Below are positions 37,263 through 47,643 of a stretch of DNA of 64,000 bases, piece after piece. A program made the translations under genes and the position numbers. The stretch spans positions 1-64,000 of the forward strand of contig LGRD01000015.1 of the NCBI GenBank assembly GCA_001263235.1, read 5' to 3'. The notes beneath the pieces are model-generated. The model ran no database searches, was not told the DNA's origin, and worked only from the letters and a program-made list of their open reading frames with translations. Position 1 is the first letter of the stretch; the number at the start of each line of letters is the position of its first letter. The DNA is from Methylibium sp. NZG. GTDB taxonomy: Bacteria; Pseudomonadota; Gammaproteobacteria; Burkholderiales; Burkholderiaceae_C.

Positions 37263-38237
37263 ATGACGAACGCACTCCTCTCCACGATGGCCGCCACGGC
37301 ACTGTTGGCCTGCGCCCTGTCGACGTCGGCGGCCGACTTTCCGAGCAAGGCCATCAAGCTGGTCGTGCCGTACGCGGCCGGCGGCTCGACCGACGCGCTG
37401 GCGCGCCTGGTGGGCGAGAAGCTCACCCAGCGCCTGGGCCAACCCGCGATCGTCGAGAACAAGCCCGGCGCGAGCGAGCAGATCGCCATCGTCAGCGTCA
37501 CCAAGGCGCCGCCGGACGGGCACACGATCCTGGTGTCCACCTTGAGCGGCTTGGCCGTCAACCCTGGCCTGTACGGGCCGCGACTCCCGTACGACCCAAT
37601 GAAGGACTTGGTGCCGATCACGCTGGCCGCCAGCGTGCCCAGCGTGGTCGTGGTGCACCCGCAGGTCCCAGCAAAGACCATGGCCGAACTCGCCGCCTTC
37701 ATCAAGAGCAAGCCGGACAGCGTGAGTTACGCCTCCGCCGGCAACGGCACGCCCAGCCACCTGGGCATGGAGCACTACAAGAAGATCACCGGCCTGGCCG
37801 CCGTGCACGTGCCGTACAAAGGCGGCGCACCGGCCTTGCAGGAACTGATGGGCGGCCAGGTGCAGTTGATGATGGCGCTGGCGCCCGAGGCGATGCCGCT
37901 GGTCAAGGCCGGCAAGCTCAGGGCCATCGCCGCGGCGACCACGCAACGCATCGCGGCCTACCCGGAGCTTCCGACCGTGGCCGAATCGGGCCTCAAGGAC
38001 TTCGATCTGACCTTCTGGTACGCCTTCATGGCGCCCGCCGGCACGCCGCCGGCCGTGCTGGCCAAGCTCAACCAGGCCATCGACGCGATCCTGCAGGAGA
38101 AGGACGTTCGCGCCCGCCTCGCCGAGATGAGCCTCGACGTGGTGGGCGGCCCGCCCGCCCGCGTGACCGACCGCATCAAGGCCGATGCGGCCAAGTGGAA
38201 GAAGGTGATCGACGACGCTGGCATCAAGGTGGACTGA
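37263..38237 (+). CDS. Bug/TctC family periplasmic binding protein
   Basis: A 324-residue tripartite-tricarboxylate-type solute receptor. A signal peptide ends near residue 23 (STSA-ADFP). Conserved family blocks are KLVVPYAAGGSTDALARL, VENKPGASEQIA, YASAGNGTPSHLG, VPYKGGAPALQELMGGQV and FDLTFWYAFMAPAGTP. No TctA or TctB membrane subunits are in the window, as is common for the many orphan Bug proteins in Burkholderiales. Position opposite the pxp genes suggests 5-oxoproline or glutamate-like ligand; this is inferred. Confidence 0.9.
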   Translation: MTNALLSTMAATALLACALSTSAADFPSKAIKLVVPYAAGGSTDALARLVGEKLTQRLGQPAIVENKPGASEQIAIVSVTKAPPDGHTILVSTLSGLAVNPGLYGPRLPYDPMKDLVPITLAASVPSVVVVHPQVPAKTMAELAAFIKSKPDSVSYASAGNGTPSHLGMEHYKKITGLAAVHVPYKGGAPALQELMGGQVQLMMALAPEAMPLVKAGKLRAIAAATTQRIAAYPELPTVAESGLKDFDLTFWYAFMAPAGTPPAVLAKLNQAIDAILQEKDVRARLAEMSLDVVGGPPARVTDRIKADAAKWKKVIDDAGIKVD

Positions 38238-38360
38238 CGTCGGCGCGGCGATCGCGTTCAACCAGCAGCGCGATCGCGAACTGCGTGCAATCTGCGCGCG
38301 CTATTTGTTCGGGGTCAACCTGACCCAGCTCGCGATCCGGCGCGGCAACGATTCCCTGCC

Positions 38361-39173
<813 letters not shown>

Positions 39174-39513
39174 GTCGGGTGCCTGTTCGAACGAATGATG
39201 GTGCGAGTCTAGAAGCCCGGTCGTGCGGCACGGTTGTGCCGTGCTGAACCCGGCGTTCGATCCGGCTGATGGCGCCCCCTTTAAGGCGACGCCCACTCCG
39301 TCACACCCGAGCGCCGCAGTGCCCTTGAAGTGCGGCCCCACCTGCCGACAAGCCGTGATGGCGTCGCGCAGGCAGCGCGCGGCACCGCGGCAATGCGTCA
39401 CGCCCGCTCCGTGGTTTCAGCCGGCGTTCCCCGATTCGAGGGATGCGGCGGCGCAAAGCGGGTCGGCATGATTCATGCAACGACCGATCAGATTGTCTTT
39501 CTGGAGGCAAGGG
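39174..39513. other. 340-base intergenic region without recognised gene
   Basis: Lies between the dioxygenase and a small hypothetical gene and would hold their divergent promoters. I see a minor inverted repeat CGGCAC-GGTT-GTGCCG near 39225 and GGAGG just before 39514. No RNA gene or conserved protein fragment was recognised in any frame. Confidence 0.5.
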
Positions 39514-39768
39514 ATGCGCAGCGAGGAACGTACCGAAGGGGCCTACCGCATTTACGCCAGCGCGATCAAGGCTCCGGGCGGCAAGGGCTTCGTCGCAGCG
39601 GTGGTTGTGAAGCGCATCCACGGCGACAGCGGTCACGCGCGCGAGGCCTTTCGCCACGAGAGCCTGGCTGGCGGCCACCGCTGGCCTTCGCCGGAAGCCG
39701 CCAAGCTGATGGCGGTGGCGATGGCCCAGCAGGTCATCCGGCACGAACCCCATCGGCTGAAGGGCTGA
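39514..39768 (+). CDS. Small hypothetical protein
   Basis: An 84-residue basic protein without membrane segments. A good ribosome site (GGAGGCAAGGG) precedes ATG 39514. The sequence shows an antiparallel-sheet-like first half (GAYRIYASAIKAPGGKGFVAAVVVKR) and a helical second half (PSPEAAKLMAVAMAQQVIRH). It resembles small orphan proteins seen in Burkholderiales that bind or modify nothing known; I cannot assign a function. Convergent with lolD, 34 bases away. Confidence 0.6.
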   Translation: MRSEERTEGAYRIYASAIKAPGGKGFVAAVVVKRIHGDSGHAREAFRHESLAGGHRWPSPEAAKLMAVAMAQQVIRHEPHRLKG

Positions 39769-39802
39769 GCCCGTCCGGCTCAGACGCGCCCGAAACCAGG
39801 GC

Positions 39803-40498
39803 TCAAAGGCGACCCAGGGTCAGGCGCAGCACCCGGTCGCAGCGCGCGGCGAGCGACTCGTCGTGCGTCACCAGCACGAAGGCCATGCCCTGGCGGCGCG
39901 CCAGGTCGAGCATCAAGGCGAACACGCCGTCGGCGGTTTCGCGGTCGAGGTTGCCGGTGGGCTCGTCTGCGAGCACACACGCCGGCCGCCCAGCCAGCGC
40001 GCGTGCTATCGCCACACGCTGACGCTCACCGCCCGACAACTGCGACGGCCGGTGGCGCACGCGTTCGGCCAGCCCCACCTGCGCCAGCACCGTTTGCGCC
40101 TGTGCACGTGCGGCGGGCTTGTCGAGCCGGCGAATGCGCAGCGGCATCGCCACGTTGTCGAGTGCGCTGAATTCGGGCAACAGGTGGTGAAACTGGTAGA
40201 CGAAGCCGAGGTGCTGGTTGCGCCAGGCACCCTGCTCGGCCGCGCCCATCTGCGCAAAGTCGCGGCCCTGCAACTGCACGCTGCCTTCGGTGGGGGCTTC
40301 GAGCCCGCCCAACAAATGCAGCAGCGTGCTTTTGCCCGAACCCGATGCGCCGACGATGGCGATCGTCTCGCCGGCATGCACGTCGAGGTCGACGCCTTGC
40401 AGCACATGCACGTCCAGCTTGGCGTTGCCCGAGCCTTCGCTGAAGCGCTTGTGCAGCCCGCGCGCGCGGATCACGACGCCGCTCGCAGCCTCACTCAT
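39803..40498 (-). CDS. lolD: Lipoprotein-releasing ABC transporter ATPase LolD
   Basis: A 231-residue ATPase that energises release of outer-membrane-directed lipoproteins by LolCE. Walker A is GASGSGKST, the signature is [17 protein letters not shown] and Walker B is [11 protein letters not shown], the last typical of the LolD/MacB/FtsE group. It overlaps the end of lolC by eight bases and is the last gene of lolE-lolC-lolD. Confidence 0.95.
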   Translation of the reverse strand: MSEAASGVVIRARGLHKRFSEGSGNAKLDVHVLQGVDLDVHAGETIAIVGASGSGKSTLLHLLGGLEAPTEGSVQLQGRDFAQMGAAEQGAWRNQHLGFVYQFHHLLPEFSALDNVAMPLRIRRLDKPAARAQAQTVLAQVGLAERVRHRPSQLSGGERQRVAIARALAGRPACVLADEPTGNLDRETADGVFALMLDLARRQGMAFVLVTHDESLAARCDRVLRLTLGRL

Positions 40499-41726
40499 AG
40501 CGCAGGGCCTCGGCAGGTTGCAGCCGGCTCGCGCGCCAGCTCGGGTACAGCGTGGCGACGAACGACAACGCGAGCGACACGAGCACGATCGGCACGATGT
40601 CGCTGGCCAGCGGCAAGCTCGGCATGTGGTCGATGAGGTAGATGTTGCTCGGCAGCAGGCTCGCGCCCACCACCTGCTCGATGCCGCGCACGATGGCGCC
40701 GACGTTGAATGCAATCGCCAGGCCCAGCACCAACCCGGCCATCGTGCCAATGAAGCCCGACACCGCCCCCTGCACGATGAAGATGCCCATGATCGACGCG
40801 GGGCTTGCGCCCAGCGTGCGCAGGATCGCGATGTCGGCGCGCTTGTCGGTGACGGTCATCACGAGGGTGGAGACGAGGTTGAACGCCGCCACCGCAACGA
40901 TGAGGGCCAGGATGAGGAAGAGCATCTGCTTCTGGATCTGCACCGACTCGAACCACTGGCGGTTGGTGCGCGTCCAGTCGCGCACCAATATACCGGGGCC
41001 GATTTCGACCGCCAGGCGGCGGCCGACCTCGCCGGCGCGGTCGCGATCGAGCAATCGCAATTGCAGGCCGCTGGCGCCGGCCGCACCGAAGAGCGCTTGC
41101 GCGTCGGGCAACAGCATGAACGCGAGCGTGCTGTCGTACTCGAAGTGGCCGGCCTCGAAGGTGGCCGCCACCGTCAGCGGCACCATGCGCGGCGCGCCGC
41201 CCGGCTGCGTGGGGTCGGGCTGCACCAACGTGACCGGCTGGCCCGGCGCGACCTTGAGTTCACGTGCCAATTCGATGCCGAGCACGATCTGGTTCTGCCC
41301 CGGCACCAGGCCGGCGAGCGCCGTGTTGCGCAAGCCGCGCACCACGTCGGACACCTCGGCCTCCAGCGCCACGTCGATGCCGCGCACCCGGACCGGCCGC
41401 AGCTCGTCGCCGCGGCCGAGCAGGCCCTGGCCGGCGATGAACGGCGCCACGGCCTTGACTTGCGGGTCGCGCCGCACCGTGGCCGCGACGCCCTCGGGTA
41501 CCGGCCCGCCGTCCGCCGCGAACAGCTCGACGTGCGCAATGACCGACAGCATGCGATCACGCACCTCGACGCTGAAGCCGTTGAGCACCGACAGCACCAC
41601 GATCAACGCCGCCACGCCCAGCGCGATGCCCAGCACCGACGCGCCTGAGATGAACGACAGGTAGCCATCGCGCCCGCCGCGGCCGGCGCGCACGTAGCGC
41701 CAGCCGAGTTGCCATTCGTACCTCAC
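40491..41726 (-). CDS. lolC: Lipoprotein-releasing system permease LolC
   Basis: A 411-residue inner-membrane protein. Membrane segments lie near the N-terminus (after [30 protein letters not shown]) and three more in the C-terminal third, with a periplasmic domain between. The family phrase [25 protein letters not shown] is intact. The GTG start at 41726 ([16 protein letters not shown]) matches its neighbour LolE. The frame is open further upstream through the family A repeat to an ATG at 41840, which would add 38 residues. About half-identical to the adjacent LolE. Confidence 0.9.
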   Translation of the reverse strand: MRYEWQLGWRYVRAGRGGRDGYLSFISGASVLGIALGVAALIVVLSVLNGFSVEVRDRMLSVIAHVELFAADGGPVPEGVAATVRRDPQVKAVAPFIAGQGLLGRGDELRPVRVRGIDVALEAEVSDVVRGLRNTALAGLVPGQNQIVLGIELARELKVAPGQPVTLVQPDPTQPGGAPRMVPLTVAATFEAGHFEYDSTLAFMLLPDAQALFGAAGASGLQLRLLDRDRAGEVGRRLAVEIGPGILVRDWTRTNRQWFESVQIQKQMLFLILALIVAVAAFNLVSTLVMTVTDKRADIAILRTLGASPASIMGIFIVQGAVSGFIGTMAGLVLGLAIAFNVGAIVRGIEQVVGASLLPSNIYLIDHMPSLPLASDIVPIVLVSLALSFVATLYPSWRASRLQPAEALRYE

Positions 41727-41744
41727 GACCCCTCGCTCGACGAG

Positions 41745-41870
41745 TACGTCGGTCGATCCCCGTGGGCCACGAAGGGGCCCCTTGTGGCCCCTGGGATGCG
41801 GGCCGCCGAGGTCCCCGATGGGGGCCTCTTCGTGGCCCACGGAGCGGCCCGGTGCTCGGCCCGCGTCCCT
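41745..41870. repeat. Interspersed repeat, family A (copy 2), between lolE and lolC
   Basis: Reverse-oriented copy of the element at 7655-7788. Its core CGTGGGCCACGAAGGGGCCC (41761-41780) and the mirrored CTTCGTGGCCCACGGAGCGG (41828-41847) form large inverted halves. On the minus strand it carries an ATG (41840) in frame with lolC, giving a peptide that begins MGHEEAPIGDLGGPHPRGHK, very close to the peptide from copy 1. Confidence 0.82.
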
Positions 41871-41885
41871 CCGTGCAAGAGAGCG

Positions 41886-43142
41886 CTACTCATACCGCAA
41901 CGCCTCCGCCGGCTGCACGCGGCTGGCGCGCCAGCTCGGGTACAGCGTGGCGACGAAGGCCAGCAGCAGCGAGATCAGCGCGATCGGCACGATGTCGCCC
42001 GATTGCGGCTGGCTCGGCATGCGGCTGATCAGGTACACGCTGCTGGGCAGGAAGCTCACGCTTAAAGCGCGCTCGATCGCCGGCACGATCACGTCGATGT
42101 TGAACGCGATGCCCAACCCCAGCAGCACCCCGGCCAGCGTGCCGATCACGCCCGAGGCCGCGCCCTGCACCATGAAGATGCCCATGATCGAGCGCGGGCT
42201 CGCCCCCAGCGTGCGCAGGATCGCGATGTCGGCCTGCTTGTCGGTCACCGTCATCACCAGGGTCGACACGAGGTTGAAGGCCGCGACCGCGACGATGAGC
42301 GTCAGGATGATGAACATCAGGCGCTTTTCCAACTGCACGGCCGAGAACCAGTTGCGGTTGGTGCGCGTCCAGTCGCGCACGGTCACGCTCGGACCCAGGC
42401 TCGTGGCCAGATCCATCGCGACCTCGCGCGCGTCGTTCAGGTTCTTCAAACGAAGCTGCACGCCGGTCGGGCCTTCAAGACGGAACAGCTTGGCGGCGTC
42501 GTCGATGTGGATCAGCGCCAGGCCGCTGTCGTATTCATAGTGACCGGCGTCGAAGCTGCCGACGACAGTGAGCTGCTTCAACCGCGGCACCACGCCGGCC
42601 GGCGTGACTTGCCCGCCCGCTGCGGCGATCGTGATCTTGTCGCCCTCGCGCACGTTGAGCGAGCGGGCCAGCTCGCCGCCGAGCACGATGCCCCACGCGC
42701 CGGGCACGAGCCGCGCGAGCGTCGTGTCCTTCAACTGGGCGGCGAGGTCGGTCACGGTCGCTTCATCCACCGGCGAGATGCCGCGCACCAGCACGCCACG
42801 CATGTCATCGCCGCGTGCGATCAGCGCCTGCGAGGCGATGAACGGCGCCGCGCCAATGACCTGCGGCTGCTGGCGCGCCTGCGCGGCGGTGGCGCGCCAG
42901 TCGGGCAGCGCATTGCCGTCGCGCTCGAAGACCTCGACATGCGAGATCACCGACAGCATGCGGTCGCGCACTTCCTTCTGAAAGCCGTTCATCACCGACA
43001 GCACGATGATCAGCGCCGCCACGCCGAGCGCGATGCCGAGCATCGACACGCTGGAGATGAACGAGATGAACCCGTTGCGCCGGCCAACGCGCCCGGCGCT
43101 GGTGTAGCGCCAGCCAATTTGGAGTTCTACGGGCCAGTTCAT
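41886..43142 (-). CDS. lolE: Lipoprotein-releasing system permease LolE (LolC paralogue)
   Basis: A 418-residue permease with the same layout as LolC: an N-terminal membrane helix ([18 protein letters not shown]), a periplasmic domain with FERDGNALPDW, and three C-terminal helices containing [20 protein letters not shown]. It ends with the same residues as LolC (PAEALRYE). The pair arose by tandem duplication, and the family A repeat separates them. Naming of C versus E between the two is by order only. Confidence 0.9.
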   Translation of the reverse strand: MNWPVELQIGWRYTSAGRVGRRNGFISFISSVSMLGIALGVAALIIVLSVMNGFQKEVRDRMLSVISHVEVFERDGNALPDWRATAAQARQQPQVIGAAPFIASQALIARGDDMRGVLVRGISPVDEATVTDLAAQLKDTTLARLVPGAWGIVLGGELARSLNVREGDKITIAAAGGQVTPAGVVPRLKQLTVVGSFDAGHYEYDSGLALIHIDDAAKLFRLEGPTGVQLRLKNLNDAREVAMDLATSLGPSVTVRDWTRTNRNWFSAVQLEKRLMFIILTLIVAVAAFNLVSTLVMTVTDKQADIAILRTLGASPRSIMGIFMVQGAASGVIGTLAGVLLGLGIAFNIDVIVPAIERALSVSFLPSSVYLISRMPSQPQSGDIVPIALISLLLAFVATLYPSWRASRVQPAEALRYE

Positions 43143-43220
43143 CGGTGGGGGATGCTACAGGAGGCGTTGCGCGCCACGTGCGATCGGCGCGGTCAAGGCC
43201 GCGCCGGATAATCGGCCCGC

Positions 43221-44183
43221 ATGCACTTGCTGATTCCGTTCGCCAGCGCGCTCTCCGAGCCTGCCGCTGAGGTTCTGCGCGACCTGCCACTGCCGGCGTT
43301 GGCGGGGCTGCTGCAACGGCTCACGGTCGACGAAGCGGAGCCTGAGGACGACGGCGACGAATACACGTTGTCGCCGCCGCACGAACGGGCGCTCGCTCGC
43401 GCGTGGGGCTGGCCGCTGATCGACGGCGGCCTGCCGTTTGCGGCGCAGGCGGCGGCGGCCGACGGTATCGAGGTCGGCACGCGGGCGTGGGGCCTGCTCA
43501 CGCCGACGCACTGGGACGTGGGCCGCGACCACGTGACGCTGACTGATCCTGAGGCTCTGCAACTTGTAGAGGGCGAGTCGCGCGCACTCTTTGATGCAGT
43601 TCGTCACTTGTTTGAAAGCGAAGGTTTTGCGCTCGCCTGGGGCGCGCCGTCGCGCTGGTACGCCAGCCACGAGAGCCTGAGCGGGCACCGCAGCGCATCG
43701 CTGGCGCGCGTGGTCGGCCGCAATGTCGACTTGTGGTTGCGCGGCGCAGCGCAGGCGGGTGAGAGCGTTCAGGCCTCGACGAAACTGCTGCGCCGCTTGC
43801 AGAGCGAGGTGCAACTTCTGCTGTACCCGCACCCGGTGAACGAAGCGCGCGAGGAACGTGGCGCGATGACGGTCAACTCGTTCTGGCTCAGCGGCTGCGG
43901 TCGGCATCAGGCTGCGGACAGGGCGGCGGTGCAGATCGCCGATTCGCTGCGCGGCCCGCCGCTGCAGCAGGACTGGGCAGCGTGGGCCGAGGCCTGGCGC
44001 GCTTTGGACGCTGGGGCGCTGAGCACGCTGCTCGCCAACGTCGAACGCGGCGACGACGTGACGCTGACCTTGTGCGGCGAGCGGCGTGCGCGCAGCTTCG
44101 GCCACCGGCCGCAGTCGTTGTTGAAGCGCTTGCGGCAGCGCTGGAGCGCTCCCCTGCCGGCGGTTGTGCTGGAGGCGCTGTGA
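43221..44183 (+). CDS. RpfE-like protein (phosphoglycerate mutase-like)
   Basis: A 320-residue protein of the family annotated as regulatory protein RpfE or phosphoglycerate-mutase-like in Xanthomonas and Burkholderiales. Seen features are an acidic stretch DEAEPEDDGDEY, GWPLIDGGLPFAAQ, the LTPTHWDVGRDHVTL block and NSFWLSGCGR near residue 220. Function is not settled. Its stop overlaps the recJ start (TGATG); the same gene pair occurs in the Xanthomonas rpf region. Confidence 0.75.
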   Translation: MHLLIPFASALSEPAAEVLRDLPLPALAGLLQRLTVDEAEPEDDGDEYTLSPPHERALARAWGWPLIDGGLPFAAQAAAADGIEVGTRAWGLLTPTHWDVGRDHVTLTDPEALQLVEGESRALFDAVRHLFESEGFALAWGAPSRWYASHESLSGHRSASLARVVGRNVDLWLRGAAQAGESVQASTKLLRRLQSEVQLLLYPHPVNEAREERGAMTVNSFWLSGCGRHQAADRAAVQIADSLRGPPLQQDWAAWAEAWRALDAGALSTLLANVERGDDVTLTLCGERRARSFGHRPQSLLKRLRQRWSAPLPAVVLEAL

Positions 44184-45988
44184 TGCACGCCGATGCCCGA
44201 GGCCGTGCACCAAGCGCCACGCAGGCCGTCGCGCAGGGCGCAGCGGCGCCCTCAGCACAGCCCACGATCACGCTGCGCGACGCGCCGCCGCGCGCGGTGT
44301 GGGCGCTGGAACAAGCGGGCGTGCATCCGCTGCTGGCGCGGCTTCTTGCCGCACGCGGGCTGCGCAGCGCCGAGGAGCTCGACGACGGCCTCGCGCGCTT
44401 GATCCCGCCCGCCGAGTTGCTGGGCGCGCAAGCCGCGGCACGCTTTCTCGCCGATGCCATTGCCGCGCGACAGCGCCTCTGCGTTGTGGCCGACTACGAC
44501 TGCGACGGCGCCACCGCCTGCGCCGTCGCGCTGCGCGGCCTGCGCTTGCTCGGCGCGCAGCCCGACACGCTGCACTACGTCGTGCCCGACCGCACGGTGC
44601 ACGGCTACGGCCTCACGCCGGCGATCGTCGACCTGGCGATGCACAAACAACCCGACGTGCTGCTGACGGTCGACAACGGCATCGCCAGCCTGGACGGCGT
44701 GGCGCATGCGCGCGCGCTGGGCCTGGCCGTGGTCGTGACCGACCACCACTTGCCGGCGCTGCTGGACGGTCGCATCGTGTTGCCCGACGCGAGCGTGATC
44801 GTCAACCCGAACCAGCCGGGCTGCAGCTTCGCGAGCAAGAACCTCGCGGGCGTGGGCGTGATGTTCTATGTGTTGCTCGCGCTGCGCAGCGAACTGCGCG
44901 AACGCGGTGTGTTCACCTCACATACCCAGCCGCGCCTGGACACGCTGCTCGACCTGGTTGCACTCGGCACCGTGGCCGACGTGGTGCGGCTGGACGCGAA
45001 CAACCGCCGCCTCGTCGCGCAGGGCTTGAAGCGCATCCGCGCCGGCCAGATGCAGCCCGGCGTGGCAGCGCTGTTCAGCGCCGCCGGGCGCGACCCGCGG
45101 CGCGCCGGCGCGTTCGACTTCGGCTTTGCGCTCGGCCCGCGCATCAACGCGGCCGGCCGGCTGGCCGACATGACGCTGGGCATCGAATGCCTGCTGACCG
45201 ACGACGCTGCGCGCGCTGCAGAACTGGCCCACGCGCTGGACGGCATCAACCGCGAGCGGCGCGAGGTCGAGACCGGCATGCGCGAGCAGGCCGAGGTGCT
45301 GCTGCAAGCGCTGCTCGAACGCGACGATCGCATCGGCACCGAGCCGCCTAGCGCGCTGGCGCTGTTCGACCCCGCCTTTCATGAAGGCGTGGTGGGCATC
45401 GTCGCGTCGCGGCTGAAAGACCGGCTGCACCGGCCGACCTTCGTGTTCGCATTGGGCAAGGACGGGCTGCTGAAGGGCTCGGGCCGCTCGATCCCCGGCT
45501 TTCACCTGCGCGACGCGCTCGACCTGGTGGCCAAGCGCCACCCGGGTGTGCTCACGCGCTTCGGTGGTCACGCGATGGCGGCCGGCTGCACGCTCGCGCA
45601 AGACCAGTTCGCGGCTTTCGACGCCGGCCTGCAGCAGGTCGCACGCGAGTGGCTCGATGCGGCCACGCTGGCGCGCCGGCTGCTGAGCGACGGGCCGCTG
45701 CCGCTCGAACACTTCACCGCACAGACGGTGCGTGCGCTGGATGCGCAGGTTTGGGGCCAGGCCTTCGAGGCGCCGGTGTTCTGCGACGAGGTCGAGGTCG
45801 TGTCGCAGCGGCTGGTGGGCGAGAAGCACCTGAAGCTCACCGTGAAGCACGCCGGTGTGCTGCGCGACGCGATCTGGTTCGGCCACAGCGAGCCGCTGGC
45901 CGGTCGGGTGCGGCTTGCCTACCGGCTCAGCGTGGACGAGTACAACGGCCGCGAGCGGGTGCAGATGGTGGTGGAGGCGGTGGGCTGA
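44183..45988 (+). CDS. recJ: Single-stranded-DNA-specific exonuclease RecJ
   Basis: A 601-residue 5'-3' single-strand exonuclease used in recombination, mismatch and base-excision repair. DHH-family motifs are clear: DYDCDGATACAVALR, VDNGIAS, TDHHLPA, GRIN-like RINAAGRLADMTLG and the DHHA1 region GHAMAAGCTL. ATG 44183 overlaps the upstream stop. The first ~35 residues are Ala/Gln-rich and unlike E. coli RecJ. Confidence 0.95.
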   Translation: MHADARGRAPSATQAVAQGAAAPSAQPTITLRDAPPRAVWALEQAGVHPLLARLLAARGLRSAEELDDGLARLIPPAELLGAQAAARFLADAIAARQRLCVVADYDCDGATACAVALRGLRLLGAQPDTLHYVVPDRTVHGYGLTPAIVDLAMHKQPDVLLTVDNGIASLDGVAHARALGLAVVVTDHHLPALLDGRIVLPDASVIVNPNQPGCSFASKNLAGVGVMFYVLLALRSELRERGVFTSHTQPRLDTLLDLVALGTVADVVRLDANNRRLVAQGLKRIRAGQMQPGVAALFSAAGRDPRRAGAFDFGFALGPRINAAGRLADMTLGIECLLTDDAARAAELAHALDGINRERREVETGMREQAEVLLQALLERDDRIGTEPPSALALFDPAFHEGVVGIVASRLKDRLHRPTFVFALGKDGLLKGSGRSIPGFHLRDALDLVAKRHPGVLTRFGGHAMAAGCTLAQDQFAAFDAGLQQVAREWLDAATLARRLLSDGPLPLEHFTAQTVRALDAQVWGQAFEAPVFCDEVEVVSQRLVGEKHLKLTVKHAGVLRDAIWFGHSEPLAGRVRLAYRLSVDEYNGRERVQMVVEAVG

Positions 45989-46133
45989 GCGGGCCGTCGA
46001 CGGTTCAGGGTACTGGGTCCGAGAGGCACCCGAATCACCTTCTCGGTGCGGTTGCAACTTGTATCAGGATGGTTTCCCGAGGCCACCATACTGCGCGCGT
46101 GTTTTGCTGCCCAGCGTGACGAGAGGCTTTGCC

Positions 46134-47486
46134 ATGAACCCGACGCATGAACCGAAACCGAACCCGACCCCGTCGCTCGCCGACTCGGCGACCGAACCCG
46201 TGGCCCAACAAGACCGGCGCGACGCATTGACGCGCCTCTGGCGCCTGACCGCGCTGGCCGCGAGTGGCGGTGCGGCCGGCGCGATGGTGGCTTGCGGTGG
46301 CAGCGGCAGCGAAACGCCGCCTCCGGTGGCGGGGCCGACGCCCGCGCCATCTCCATCACCCGCGCCGTCCCCTTCACCCGCACCGGCGCCATCGCCATCC
46401 CCCGCCCCTGCCCCGGCTCCAGCACCCGCACCCGCTCCAGCGCCGTCTGGCCCGCCGGTCGCCACCAACTTCACCGCCACGATGGCCGAGCCGTGGGGCA
46501 TGGCTTTCTTGCCCGACGGGCGCATCCTCGTCACGCTCAAAGGCGGCTCGCTCGTCATCGTCTCGGCCAACGGGCAGACGATCGGCGCGCCGGTCAGCGG
46601 CGTGCCTGCGGTGGTGTCGTCGGGCCAGGGCGGGTTGCTCGACGTGGCGATCGACCCCGACTTCGCCACCGACCCGTGGATCTACCTCACGTTCACCCAA
46701 GCCGGCACCGGTGGCACCGGCACCGCGGTGTTCCGCGGCAGGTTGTCGGGCAACTCGCTCGTCAACGGCGCGGTCATCTTCCAGCAGTTGCCCAAGGGCA
46801 GCGGTGAGCACTACGGTTCGCGGCTTGTCTTCCGCAATGACAAGACGCTGTTCGTGGCGCTCGGCGACCGCCAGCAACTCACGCCCGCGCAAGACGTGAC
46901 CGGCCACCTGGGCAAGGTGGTCCGTATCAACCGAGACGGCAGCGTGCCCGCCGGCAACGCGAGCAATCTGGGCGCCGGCGCGCGGGCCGAGATCTGGAGC
47001 CTGGGCCACCGCAACCCGCAAGGCGCCGCGCTGCACCCGACCACCGGCGAACTGTGGGTGAGCGAGCACGGCCCGCAAGGCGGCGACGAGGTGAACATCG
47101 CGCGCGTCGGCAGCAACTACGGCTGGCCCACCAAGAGCTATGGTTGCAACTACGGCGCGGCTTTTTCCAACAACGACAACACCGCCTGCCGCATCGGCGG
47201 CGGCGTACACGCACCGACTTTCGTCGAGCCGCTGACCTTCTGGGTGCCGACCTCGGTCGCGCCCAGCGGCCTGTGCTTCTACACCGGCAACCTGTTCCCC
47301 GAGTGGCGCGGCAACTTGTTCATGGGCGCGCTCGCCGGCCAGGCGCTGTGGCGCATGACGCTCAACGGCGACACGGTGACCGCACGCGAGCCGCTGTTCC
47401 CCGGTGCGCGGGTGCGCGACGTGAGGCAGGGCCCGGACGGTGCACTGTACATGCTGACGAACCGGATCGTGCGCATCGCGCGCTGA
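46134..47486 (+). CDS. Exported PQQ-type sugar dehydrogenase with Pro-rich linker
   Basis: A 450-residue glucose/sorbosone-dehydrogenase-like beta-propeller. The N-terminus has RRDALTRLWRL followed by a hydrophobic stretch and GAMVAC, a lipobox, so a lipoprotein is likely (possibly Tat-exported). About 45 residues of Pro/Ala/Ser linker follow, then the propeller starting AEPWGMAFLPDGRILVT, with GQGGLLDVAIDPDF, LGHRNPQGAALHP and SEHGPQGGDEVN (metal/PQQ site region). Cofactor use is inferred from family. A close relative is encoded next. Confidence 0.85.
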   Translation: MNPTHEPKPNPTPSLADSATEPVAQQDRRDALTRLWRLTALAASGGAAGAMVACGGSGSETPPPVAGPTPAPSPSPAPSPSPAPAPSPSPAPAPAPAPAPAPAPSGPPVATNFTATMAEPWGMAFLPDGRILVTLKGGSLVIVSANGQTIGAPVSGVPAVVSSGQGGLLDVAIDPDFATDPWIYLTFTQAGTGGTGTAVFRGRLSGNSLVNGAVIFQQLPKGSGEHYGSRLVFRNDKTLFVALGDRQQLTPAQDVTGHLGKVVRINRDGSVPAGNASNLGAGARAEIWSLGHRNPQGAALHPTTGELWVSEHGPQGGDEVNIARVGSNYGWPTKSYGCNYGAAFSNNDNTACRIGGGVHAPTFVEPLTFWVPTSVAPSGLCFYTGNLFPEWRGNLFMGALAGQALWRMTLNGDTVTAREPLFPGARVRDVRQGPDGALYMLTNRIVRIAR

Positions 47487-47643
47487 CGGCCGAGGCGTGC
47501 CGCGCGGGTGCACCTGGGCCGCCCTGAGCGACGAGCCCGCTTCGGCTGGGACGCCAGGGCACGGGGCTGCATAGACCTGTCGCTGCGTGCGGGCATTGGT
47601 GGTTTGGGCATGCTCGCAGTTTCACTGCCACTTGCTCCCGACC

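Noticed and set aside
38238-38360. Gene remnant between the Bug protein and dioxygenase genes
   Set aside because: Short GC-rich peptides in all frames show no similarity to a known family.
44252-46057. Minus-strand frames opposite recJ
   Set aside because: Arg/His/Gln-rich shadow frames without motifs; recJ is complete on the plus strand.
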